From positions 62,001 through 126,000 of the IMG/VR virus record IMGVR_UViG_3300033148_004740: 64,000 bases of DNA; one strand, written 5' to 3'. Numbering within the stretch: the first letter of the stretch is position 1; each line of letters begins with the position of its first letter. Below, in pieces: positions 36,645-44,631 of the stretch. Below the pieces are notes generated by a model. The model did no database searches. It was given only the letters and a program-made list of their open reading frames with translations, and had not been told where the DNA came from. Source of the DNA: a virus. The translations under genes were made by a program, and so were the position numbers.

Positions 36645-37628
36645 TTACCACCACTTCTTCCTATTAACGTTATAGGTTCTTAAATGGCGACGATGACCCG
36701 TTGGTCTTACTCTAGTATTCGCAGCAGGATAACGTCTCGAGATGTCGCCAGAGTCAGTACTCTCCCAAGAGCGACTCACATCTGGTCTGTCAACATCCAT
36801 CTCCCCCTTCACTACATAGGAGGGATTGGTTGCTGCCTTAGCCCAGCCGCCAGCAATCAACTGACCTTCCCATCGGGCCATACACTCTCTCACTCTATTC
36901 ATACTGTCTCTTACTGTATTAGAGTCATATTCTACACTTAGGTTATCAAGGGTCTTAGACCTGATCGTTCCTGCAGTAATGTTGTTAAGGAGAATAGATG
37001 AAGAGAAACAGGAAACATACTCACGGCGAGCATGTTCGTAAAGAGCCGTATTGATCTGGCCGATCTTAAAGGTGAGAACATTAGCCTCGAGACTAGCTTC
37101 TAAGATAGCAGTCTGAATAACGTCATCATAGAGGTCTACGATATGTCTACCAATCTCCAACCTGACCTTACGAACGTTGGTATAAGCAGGGCTAGTTGTA
37201 GTCATGAACTCAAAGATCTCTTCGTCCTCGAGCACGCTACCATCCTCTGCTTGGATCCCAGAAGCCAATGTCACCTGGACTACATTGTTCACATTGAGCT
37301 GAGCAGGGAGACTGAAAATTTGGCCGGAGGCTGAGACGTTGAAGGCCATGACACCAGAGATTGTCTGGGCCGGCAGATCCCCTATCCACTGGTCATGCCA
37401 GGCACCACCAGGACCTATGCTAGGGACAGCATAGTCATACTCAAAGATACCTTCCCCAAAATAGGTAGCCACACCAGAGACGACTACAGCATTTGCTGGA
37501 ACAAATTCCTCTGCATCAGGATCGTAGATATGGACAATAACATTCTGGGCCTGCTGGGATTTCCCTAGGTCGTCCTTGAACCTAGTCCGTAAAGTAATGG
37601 TATCTCCGGCCCTTACATTTCTACTCAA
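36645..37628 (-). CDS. Putative head-tail connector protein with Ig-like N-terminus
   Basis: A 327-residue protein starting at TTG 37628. The start is supported by AGGAGG eight bases before it, and no in-frame ATG is near. Residues 1-110 form an Ig-like beta domain (AGDTITLRTRFKDDLGKSQ, then NVIVHIYDPDAEEF). Residues 120-240 are mainly helical (IGRHIVDLYDDVIQTAILEASLE, partly), as in connector or adaptor proteins. The Arg-rich end (TGHRRHLRTYNVNRKKWW) could contact DNA or a partner. It opens the neck-sheath-tube block, consistent with a connector. Confidence 0.6.
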   Translation of the reverse strand: MSRNVRAGDTITLRTRFKDDLGKSQQAQNVIVHIYDPDAEEFVPANAVVVSGVATYFGEGIFEYDYAVPSIGPGGAWHDQWIGDLPAQTISGVMAFNVSASGQIFSLPAQLNVNNVVQVTLASGIQAEDGSVLEDEEIFEFMTTTSPAYTNVRKVRLEIGRHIVDLYDDVIQTAILEASLEANVLTFKIGQINTALYEHARREYVSCFSSSILLNNITAGTIRSKTLDNLSVEYDSNTVRDSMNRVRECMARWEGQLIAGGWAKAATNPSYVVKGEMDVDRPDVSRSWESTDSGDISRRYPAANTRVRPTGHRRHLRTYNVNRKKWW

Positions 37629-37658
37629 CGGCCTGCCCTCCTATTAGTGTTGTTTGTC

Positions 37659-37664
37659 ATTATA
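37659..37664 (-). promoter_or_regulatory. Possible -10 element before the neck block
   Basis: A perfect TATAAT on the minus strand lies 30 bases before the TTG at 37628, in the 51-base gap after the long fibre-like gene. No acceptable -35 is present at 16-18 bases, so this is only a candidate. A phage-modified polymerase with a different -35 could still use it. Confidence 0.3.
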
Positions 37665-37679
37665 TCTTAACTCTGTCTC

Positions 37680-40600
37680 TTAGCTAGCGGCGGCTGTACA
37701 GTCCAAATAATGAACAGTAATACGAACTGCTCCATCGTCAAAACCAGGATCCCCACCGATGGCAGTTAAACGAACCTCGTCTCCAGCCGCAAAATTTTGA
37801 ATCGTCGAATTAGTCCAATCTGTATTGTCACTAGTTGTCCCAAGTGCCCCTGAGATTTCACTACCCCAATCTTCGTTACCAAAACCAGTAAGTGGAGCTA
37901 TGCTATAACTATCTGCTCCTTCAATTGAGCTTGTTACACGAGTAGAAACTGCCACCACAACCGCGCCAGCTGGAATAAAAATGCCCGTAGTGGTGTCACT
38001 TGCACCATCCAAGCTACTCAAGACAGTACTAACAGATTTGATATTCAGAGTTTGGCTGTTAGATAAATCATTAGAAATTTCTATATCACCATCACCAAGA
38101 ACAGCCATACGTGTATTGTCTCCATGTGTCTGCAACAAGATACTCCCTGTACTAGAGCTCCCAGCGTCTGCTTCTCCAGTTCTAATAGAGACATCACCAG
38201 TCTCTCCAACTGTATCGCTGTTTCCAGTCCATAGACGAAGTTCTCCACTATCATAATCACCTGCATTTTCAGAGTCCCCAGTCCTAATAGTTATCATTCC
38301 ACTACTATATGCAGGAGATACATCATTTGTGCGGAGATCTAACGTGCCACGACCTGCGTTATAAAAATCAACATTCGAATCACTATAGAGTCTAAGGGCG
38401 GTTGAGGTGAAATAGGTAATAGGACCAATAGAAATTTTATTGCTGGCACCAAGTGCTAAGTCTAAACCGTCCCAGGTCAAGTTACTGTCACCGCTAACAG
38501 TATTTGAATCAGAAAAAACAGCTATCTCATTTTGTGCTGGAGTTTCAGCAGCATCGATAGCCACGCTAGTTTCCCATGCACATGTGCCGTCGCCCACGGC
38601 AGTCAATAGGTAACCATCAGCAATAGCAGTTGCTGCTAAATCATCGGCCTCAATCTCGTCTGCTCCACCATCATGATGTCGTGAGCCATGGGCAGATACA
38701 TCTACACCGTCAACATTTCCAGTGACTGTAATTGCTCCAGTAATGGCCAATGTCGACCCGTCCCATGTAAAATTCGTATCACCTTCAATGCTGTCGCTAC
38801 CGGTGAATACTGCAATACGGTCGTCTTCGCCATCCGTTGCATCAACGCCAGTCCCGCTGAGACCGGATGCAGTCAGGTCAATCTCGGCACCATCATGAGG
38901 CTTGTAGTACAAGGCGCCGTCAGTCTTGGCATAGAGAGCTCCATACCCGGCAGTGATACCGGTCGCTTCCGTAGCAAGTTCTTCCAGCTCAAGGAACCCG
39001 GTCGGAGTGATAGCCAGCCGTGTATTGGTGCCATGGGTTTGGAAGTAGATTCCACCCGCGTCAGCCACACCTACAACAGCAGCACCGGTCCTTAATGTGA
39101 TATCTCCTGTATTGCCGTCAGTGTCAGTTGTCGCACCTGTTACAAGGGTGATAGCCCCACTGGCATAGTCGCCCGCATTGGTCTGATCCCCCGTGTAGAA
39201 GTCGAGGGAACCAGAATCTATGGCAGTAGAGGCATCAGCAGTGAAGAACTCAGTATCTCCACCGATATAGTAATTGTTCATTCGGCCAAGGGAGGCATAA
39301 AGAGACAGCCGATTCGCAGCAAAGTACGCACTGTCTATGCTTGTCGCCCAGGAGTTGGCTTTTACGTTGCCGAGGGCTCCGCCGGCATCCTGAAACGTAA
39401 GGAACGATGACCCAACAAGCAGGCGAAACGAGTACGTCCCTGCAGCGTTCCAGATCTTGAGCGCCCCATCGGCAGGCGCTGACAACCTCGTCAAGCCACC
39501 TAGCTGGACGGTACTATCGCTCGCATCGATGCGGAGCTGCTCGACTGTACCATGAGTCTGGAAGATAATGTCTCCCGCATCGGCAGCACCAACAACAGCA
39601 ACACCCGTTTTTAGAATAATGCTTCCCGAATCACCGATGGTATTTGTCGTCGCACCCGTCTCGAGAGTAATCGAACCGCTATCGTAGTTGCCCACGTTGG
39701 TTTGATCACCGGTCCATAAGTGCAAAGAGCCACTATCACCAGTGAAAGAATGGTTGGACGAATAGATGTTGAGGCCCCAGTAGGTATGGCTTTGGTAAAT
39801 TGAAGCATTCATCGCAGCAGAGAACTTCACTGCCGCGTCGCTTATATATGCAGTTGAGCCACAATAAAAAGCTGACCCCTGTACGGAAGCCGTATACCCA
39901 TCCTCGTCTAGAACAATAAGTCGAGCATTTGTGGTTGAGGTATCAAGCCTGATGCCCTGGCCACTGGCTGCATTGTTGATGATAAGATCACCGTCGGCAG
40001 GAGCCGTGAGTCTCGTCGTTCCTGCGAGCTGGATCCCGGACGTGGTTAGAGTGACGCCGTCCCAAGTGAAAGTAGAGTCGCCCTCGATTGTATCCCCATC
40101 CGTAAAAACAGCGATTTGATTATCAGCAGGTGAGCCAGAAGTATCTACGCCACCAGCAGCTTGTACGTCAAGGTCTACCCAATCGACTCCATCATGTCCC
40201 TGGAAGTTAGATCCATCCCACTGAATATCACCAGCTGTCGTTGAAGACGTAGAACCAACTCGGATACCGTTGGCGAACTGAACATCTTGGTTGAAATCGA
40301 TCCGCATTGCTTCAAACAATCCAGTCGTGTTACCGGTACTAAACACCAGATCGGCGGACACCGAGTCCACAGCAGAACCGTTCTGGATGCACCTAATTCT
40401 AGCACCCTCATCCCAATTCGGCCCAGATGATCGAACACCTCGGAAATTGATTGATGCAAGAATATCTTCGTCAGCGGTAGCCGTGAGGGTTCCAACACTA
40501 GTTCCCCTGGAACGACGAAGGTCCAATGCACTGTAATCATTTGCTCCAGTACCATAAGCACTGACTCTCGTAGCACAGGTACTCACATTAGCAACCTCAA

Positions 40601-41804
40601 GCTTGCCTCCAGGCGAAGCAGTACCAATACCAATACCAACATTGCCCTCATAATCAAGCACCATATAATCTTGAAGATCTGAACCATCATTGGTGCGAAA
40701 GACTAGCTTGCCCTGGTCGTCTGCCCCGTTACGCTGTCCCTCAACTGTAGCAATAGTATTGCCACCGGAACCATCTTTGAGAGTAAAGCTAATTGCGACA
40801 CCAAAACCATCCACCATCACAGCATCAGTTTCGTGCACGATGTTGAGCGGCGACCTAGCAGTATTTGTGTAAGAGGCAGCATACTCCAATCGGCAAGAAG
40901 TCGAAGAATCACGGACAGTAAGCCGATTCCCTAAAGTTTCAGTGCCAATACCAACGCGCTGGCTGGAGTCGATCCGCATGGCCTCTACGAACATAGAGCC
41001 GCTGTCAGTCTCAAAGATCAGTGCACCCTGGCCGTCTGCCCCATCCCGTATACCAGCGATAGCAGCAATTGACTGGACAGCTCCGGGGTCCTTGATCGAA
41101 AACACAACACCGGCACCGAAGCCATCCACCATGTTTCCGTCAGTAACATGACGGACACTGAGTACAGACCGGTACACACTTGTGAGACTGGAAGAAAACT
41201 CAGCCAAAATTGGCCAATTTGCTGAAGCCGCGTTGTTAACGTATAGCTGATTGCTGTCCCAAGTCAGATTTGCATCACCTTCAAGGGTTCCATTACCAGT
41301 CCATACGGCAACCTGGTCATCAACTGGCGTATCTACCTTGGTAACAGCAATCAAGATGTGAGAATCTATCTGAGTATGGGTATTAGAACCAACATTTTGG
41401 ATACTTAGATGGCTGATATCAGTAGTCAGATTATGTGTGTTAGTAATTAAGGCGTGATCAATATCGGTCGTTAGATTATGTGTATTGAGGATACTGTTGT
41501 GATCAATAGATGCTTCTGTAAAGTGAATATCAGTATCAGCAGCATGAGAAGTATAGTTAGAGCTAAGAGTAGAGACATCTACTCCATCTACATTACCGAC
41601 ATTGGTGACAGCGCTGGCCCCCATATCTAGGTCACCAGTCATTGCTCGAGAGCCAGTCACCAGCAAGTACTGAGTATGGTCGTCATCTAGAAGACCATCT
41701 AGTTCGCCATGGTTAGTGACAATCCCACTAACAGTGGTTCCTCCGCCGCTGGTCACGCCGAGAATATCATGTATTCTCTTATGTTCCACAATAGGGTTAG
41801 GCAC
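37680..41804 (-). CDS. Long fibre-like protein with internal repeats
   Basis: A 1374-residue protein starting at GTG 41804, preceded by AGGAG with nine-base spacing and directly after the previous stop. The N-terminus (HKRIHDILG, then HGELDGLLDDDHTQYLL) is of a type common in phage fibres. Four copies of about 34 residues share (I/V)AV(F/W)T-G-x-(S/T)-(I/L)-E-G-D-x-(N/T)-(F/L)-T-W-D (residues 154-187, 552-587, 986-1020, 1082-1117). Three longer repeats (692-760, 865-935, 1160-1238) end with QTHG. His/Asn-rich THNLTTDI copies occur at 108-130. No chaperone or peptidase domain is evident at the C-terminus. It is probably a trimeric head or tail fibre. Confidence 0.75.
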   Translation of the reverse strand: MPNPIVEHKRIHDILGVTSGGGTTVSGIVTNHGELDGLLDDDHTQYLLVTGSRAMTGDLDMGASAVTNVGNVDGVDVSTLSSNYTSHAADTDIHFTEASIDHNSILNTHNLTTDIDHALITNTHNLTTDISHLSIQNVGSNTHTQIDSHILIAVTKVDTPVDDQVAVWTGNGTLEGDANLTWDSNQLYVNNAASANWPILAEFSSSLTSVYRSVLSVRHVTDGNMVDGFGAGVVFSIKDPGAVQSIAAIAGIRDGADGQGALIFETDSGSMFVEAMRIDSSQRVGIGTETLGNRLTVRDSSTSCRLEYAASYTNTARSPLNIVHETDAVMVDGFGVAISFTLKDGSGGNTIATVEGQRNGADDQGKLVFRTNDGSDLQDYMVLDYEGNVGIGIGTASPGGKLEVANVSTCATRVSAYGTGANDYSALDLRRSRGTSVGTLTATADEDILASINFRGVRSSGPNWDEGARIRCIQNGSAVDSVSADLVFSTGNTTGLFEAMRIDFNQDVQFANGIRVGSTSSTTAGDIQWDGSNFQGHDGVDWVDLDVQAAGGVDTSGSPADNQIAVFTDGDTIEGDSTFTWDGVTLTTSGIQLAGTTRLTAPADGDLIINNAASGQGIRLDTSTTNARLIVLDEDGYTASVQGSAFYCGSTAYISDAAVKFSAAMNASIYQSHTYWGLNIYSSNHSFTGDSGSLHLWTGDQTNVGNYDSGSITLETGATTNTIGDSGSIILKTGVAVVGAADAGDIIFQTHGTVEQLRIDASDSTVQLGGLTRLSAPADGALKIWNAAGTYSFRLLVGSSFLTFQDAGGALGNVKANSWATSIDSAYFAANRLSLYASLGRMNNYYIGGDTEFFTADASTAIDSGSLDFYTGDQTNAGDYASGAITLVTGATTDTDGNTGDITLRTGAAVVGVADAGGIYFQTHGTNTRLAITPTGFLELEELATEATGITAGYGALYAKTDGALYYKPHDGAEIDLTASGLSGTGVDATDGEDDRIAVFTGSDSIEGDTNFTWDGSTLAITGAITVTGNVDGVDVSAHGSRHHDGGADEIEADDLAATAIADGYLLTAVGDGTCAWETSVAIDAAETPAQNEIAVFSDSNTVSGDSNLTWDGLDLALGASNKISIGPITYFTSTALRLYSDSNVDFYNAGRGTLDLRTNDVSPAYSSGMITIRTGDSENAGDYDSGELRLWTGNSDTVGETGDVSIRTGEADAGSSSTGSILLQTHGDNTRMAVLGDGDIEISNDLSNSQTLNIKSVSTVLSSLDGASDTTTGIFIPAGAVVVAVSTRVTSSIEGADSYSIAPLTGFGNEDWGSEISGALGTTSDNTDWTNSTIQNFAAGDEVRLTAIGGDPGFDDGAVRITVHYLDCTAAAS
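38091..39731 (-). repeat. Three ~70-aa beta repeats in the long fibre-like gene
   Basis: Copies at 39525-39731, 39000-39212 and 38091-38327 encode a TGD-x(n)-G-x-Y-x-SG block, then a (L/V)-x-TG block and a closing (F/L)-QTHG, then a beta strand. They resemble repeats of trimeric fibre shafts. Confidence 0.7.
38454..41345 (-). repeat. Four ~34-aa repeats in the long fibre-like gene
   Basis: Copies at 41244-41345, 40044-40151, 38745-38849 and 38454-38561 encode the shared pattern D-x-(I/V)-A-V-(F/W)-x-x-x-x-(T/S)-(L/I/V)-x-G-D-x-x-(F/L)-T-W-D. The spacing between copies varies, as expected for a modular shaft. Confidence 0.75.
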
Positions 41805-42299
41805 TTATTTAGCTCCTAGATACTTAGCAAACGTCAGCAACTTTCTTCCTACCCACTCACCAAATGAACCAGATACAACATGGTCTGTCCGAGCTGCGTC
41901 CCAAACAGCAGCAGCGATTTCGGTTGGAGTGATGACATTAATCAAACCTGCGCTATTTGCCGCACGAACCGAAACTTGGTTTGCATTAGTAACTTCGAGA
42001 ACATTTGAGTTAGCACCAACTAGATTTACAACATACTGGCCATCTTCAAAGGTGACTGTATAGCCATTGATAATCTCAATAATTCGAGCATAGGTTACGC
42101 CGCCCAAAAGAACCTCAGTATTATGATTGTGGGTATCAAGAAAAGGCATTCCCTCTGGGTCCCACTCTGCTGCTCTTAGCCAGAGGTGAAAATCATTGAG
42201 ATCTAGTTCTCTAATTTCGGGAGGCCCTGCGTCAATCAACGTTAGGTCAGCCTTAGGGACAGTGATGACTCTTGTTCCCCAGTCAATTGAAATAGCCAT
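41805..42299 (-). CDS. Small structural protein, fibre-associated
   Basis: A 164-residue protein with a compact beta N-terminus (SIDWGTRVITVPKADLTLI), a His-containing loop (FLDTHNHNTEV), then GYTVTFEDGQYVVNLVGANSNV and a helical end (EIAAAVWDAARTD...FGEWVGRKLLTF). I believe sequences of this build occur next to fibre genes in aquatic phages, but cannot verify it here. The gene ends exactly where the long fibre-like gene starts. AGGAG is present seven bases before the ATG. It may be a fibre base or adaptor. Confidence 0.7.
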   Translation of the reverse strand: MAISIDWGTRVITVPKADLTLIDAGPPEIRELDLNDFHLWLRAAEWDPEGMPFLDTHNHNTEVLLGGVTYARIIEIINGYTVTFEDGQYVVNLVGANSNVLEVTNANQVSVRAANSAGLINVITPTEIAAAVWDAARTDHVVSGSFGEWVGRKLLTFAKYLGAK

Positions 42300-42311
42300 C
42301 AGCTGCTCCTA

Positions 42312-42623
42312 TTAGTCTTCGTCGCCGGGGTCTGACTTTAGTCCTTTCTCCATTCGAAAGGCCTTGATCTTCGACCTAAGGCCAGCAATCTCTTGTTCTA
42401 GCTGTCTCTTTTCATTTGAGCTCTGCATCAAATGATTGGAGACAATTGTCTGCTGCTGGCTTATCCCCGCCTGTAGACTTTGTATTTGAACAGCTAGCTG
42501 GCGATTCTCTGCTGCAGCAATATTGAGAGCCTTATGTAGGTTCTCTACTGCCTCATTTGTTGAGGTGTGAATCTCCTGCAGGCGCTTATACTTTACCTCT
42601 AACGGAATTTCTTTTTCAGACAT
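42312..42623 (-). CDS. Small coiled-coil protein
   Basis: A 103-residue protein. I place the start at ATG 42623 because GGGAG lies four bases before it. The frame also opens from a TTG at 42638, but that would include the ribosome site. From residue 10 to 90 it is one continuous heptad coiled coil (KYKRLQEIHTSTNEAVENL, then RQLEQEIAGLRSKIKAF), with an acidic last six residues. It might act as a fibre chaperone, whisker-like or linking protein. I do not recognise a family. Confidence 0.68.
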   Translation of the reverse strand: MSEKEIPLEVKYKRLQEIHTSTNEAVENLHKALNIAAAENRQLAVQIQSLQAGISQQQTIVSNHLMQSSNEKRQLEQEIAGLRSKIKAFRMEKGLKSDPGDED

Positions 42624-42671
42624 TGTACTCCCTTTCAAATTACTGACCTGTCGCTGCCTAGAATAGCACCA

Positions 42672-44528
42672 TTACTCATCCTTCACCAAGAAAGATGTTT
42701 GAGAGAAGCCTCCCGACCCAATTGCTCCTACCAGAGGAGCTGCCTTATAGAGAGGAGTTGTAGTCCCTCGGCGAACAATGCCCTCAACTGGCTGAGAGCT
42801 CGTATAGACAAATGCGATCGCGAGCTCGCCATCTATATCCGTATCTCCATCTAGGATAACTGCTGTAGCAGTTGGTGAGCCAGTAGCTGGCGAGTCAGGT
42901 GTACCAGTCACAGTATAGGTATAGGTACTTGCTCCAGTAACAGTTATCGTCGTGACAGAGTTATATTCCTGCTCTGCAGCCCCTTTAATCAAGACCTTAT
43001 CGTCGGTCTCGAATGGATGAGAGGAGTGTGTCACAGTCGCTGTAGAGCCAGAGCGCTCAATGTCCACCGATATCTGATAGGGTAGGTCACCACCAGTATC
43101 AGCAAGCAGGAGAGCACGAGCAGTCTCGATGTTCGTAAGTAAGGCAGCATCCTTTGCAATAATCTTCACCTCAACTTGGTTAACGTTCATAATAACTGTT
43201 GCGGTACCTGGAGCAGTCTTATAGGTAAAATTGCCATTGCCACCGAAGACATTGATAGTCACAGTGCCACTAGTACGCGCTACATAGATAGTCGAGTCGT
43301 CCTCTTCGTTACCTGCGTTAAAGCCAGTTGTTGTCCAACCACGTAGATTGATCGTTGTCGGAGAGCTGGTTCCGAGCTCGATTGCATGGTGAGCATTCGT
43401 TCCTTTGGAGAACGTCATGTCGTCCAGATAACCATCTGGATCTGTTGCTACATCCCAAATGAACGCTGAGGTATTAGTTGCGACCGTGGAAGTGATGACC
43501 TTTGATCCTGTAAAGGTTCCACCGGCTGCCGTGATGGCTCCACACGAAGTCCAGATTGTATTGGTCGAGGTAGCGTTGGTACCGCCAAATACAAATGTAT
43601 TCATCCCAGTAAACTGGCAGGCATCCCAGTTCAGATCTGCATCGACCCCGGCCGAAGAGAATGTCCCGGGGCAGTACGTACCAAGCGCGGTGAACTTGAC
43701 GTTGGACCAGTCAATGCGCGAACTGGCATTGGTTACTACGATCGCGTTGAAGACATCGGCCGTTGCCTTGGGCGTGTCGGCAATCTTGATGTCGACATTG
43801 CTGTCTCGCATATCGACGATGTTGTTCGTGCCGAGTGACAGGAGCCCCTTCCACACGTAACTGCCGCCGACCTCCTGAAACAAACCCCACCTGGCAGCGA
43901 CGGCATCGTTTGCTGCAGCAATCCCGGCGAACGTCGCATAGTTGTCCGCCCCCTCTCCGTACTCAACGATCAACTCACCGCGACCCCACCGGAACACGTC
44001 GAGCCCAAACGGTCGCCCACGGGAAAGACCCGCAGCGATCGACATCGCTCCACCGAAGAACTGGTAGACGGTGGCCGATGGTGAGCCAACGCTGTCGTCC
44101 TCGGACTCTTCCGGGTTGACCACCACGTTCACCCAGCCGCCGTATGGGTTCGGCTCACGATCGCTGCCGCCAGTATCCCACGCGCGGAAGTCACCACGAC
44201 TAGACCCGATGATCACCCGTTGCCCGCCAGCGGTGTAGATGGCGAGCGCGTTCGGCACACCGAAGAACTGCCACACGAACAGGCAGTCCGTGCCGTCCCA
44301 CGCGCTAATGTCGGTACCGTAGTCGGCGATCATCGTGCCCACGCCGGCCTTGGTACACTGCGCAGAGATGCACTGGGCGCCGCCGTTCACGTTGGCGATG
44401 TAGTATTCGCCCTCATCATCCGGTGCGCCCTGGTCGTCCCAGGCAGCATTGGTCGACTCATCCCACGACGTTACGTCTTCGGCATCATCGACTACAAGCA
44501 GATCCGTTGTATAGCTAGGTGCCGTCAT
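42672..44528 (-). CDS. Beta-helical structural protein with mosaic base composition
   Basis: A 618-residue beta-rich protein. Residues 210-480 contain repeated short strand-turn units (DWSNVKFTALGTYC, LNWDACQFTGMNTFVFG, TIWTSCGAITAAGGTF) typical of parallel beta-helices found in adhesion or decoration proteins. Residues 480-618 look like Ig-like domains with HSSHPFETDDKVLIKG. Its first 300 codons are about 58-68 percent GC, whereas the rest and neighbours are near 47 percent, pointing to recombination. TGGAG stands six bases before the ATG, below a strong hairpin. Confidence 0.7.
   Translation of the reverse strand: MTAPSYTTDLLVVDDAEDVTSWDESTNAAWDDQGAPDDEGEYYIANVNGGAQCISAQCTKAGVGTMIADYGTDISAWDGTDCLFVWQFFGVPNALAIYTAGGQRVIIGSSRGDFRAWDTGGSDREPNPYGGWVNVVVNPEESEDDSVGSPSATVYQFFGGAMSIAAGLSRGRPFGLDVFRWGRGELIVEYGEGADNYATFAGIAAANDAVAARWGLFQEVGGSYVWKGLLSLGTNNIVDMRDSNVDIKIADTPKATADVFNAIVVTNASSRIDWSNVKFTALGTYCPGTFSSAGVDADLNWDACQFTGMNTFVFGGTNATSTNTIWTSCGAITAAGGTFTGSKVITSTVATNTSAFIWDVATDPDGYLDDMTFSKGTNAHHAIELGTSSPTTINLRGWTTTGFNAGNEEDDSTIYVARTSGTVTINVFGGNGNFTYKTAPGTATVIMNVNQVEVKIIAKDAALLTNIETARALLLADTGGDLPYQISVDIERSGSTATVTHSSHPFETDDKVLIKGAAEQEYNSVTTITVTGASTYTYTVTGTPDSPATGSPTATAVILDGDTDIDGELAIAFVYTSSQPVEGIVRRGTTTPLYKAAPLVGAIGSGGFSQTSFLVKDE
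43600..44460. other. GC-rich segment in the 618-aa gene
   Basis: Sampled 60-base lines run from 55 to 68 percent GC here, against about 47 percent at 42.7-43.4 kb and in most neighbours. The rise covers the 5' half of the gene and ends near the start of the next gene upstream. It indicates a segment of different origin joined within one reading frame. Confidence 0.6.
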
Positions 44529-44547
44529 ACGATCTCCAGATCCCTAG

Positions 44548-44578
44548 GTCCAGGATCACCCGGCTGGTGACCCTGGAC
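44548..44578 (-). promoter_or_regulatory. Strong hairpin in the leader of the 618-aa gene
   Basis: GTCCAGG-A-TCACC-CGGCT-GGTGA-C-CCTGGAC gives a 12-base-pair stem with one internal mismatch and a five-base loop, located 20 bases before the ATG at 44528. It lacks a following U run, so it is not a typical terminator. It may stabilise the leader, pause or attenuate transcription, or mark a recombination site. Confidence 0.5.
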
Positions 44579-44631
44579 ACGAGGAATAGCTTGCAACAGA
44601 GTGTGCATCCATCGCATTCCACAATTATTCC

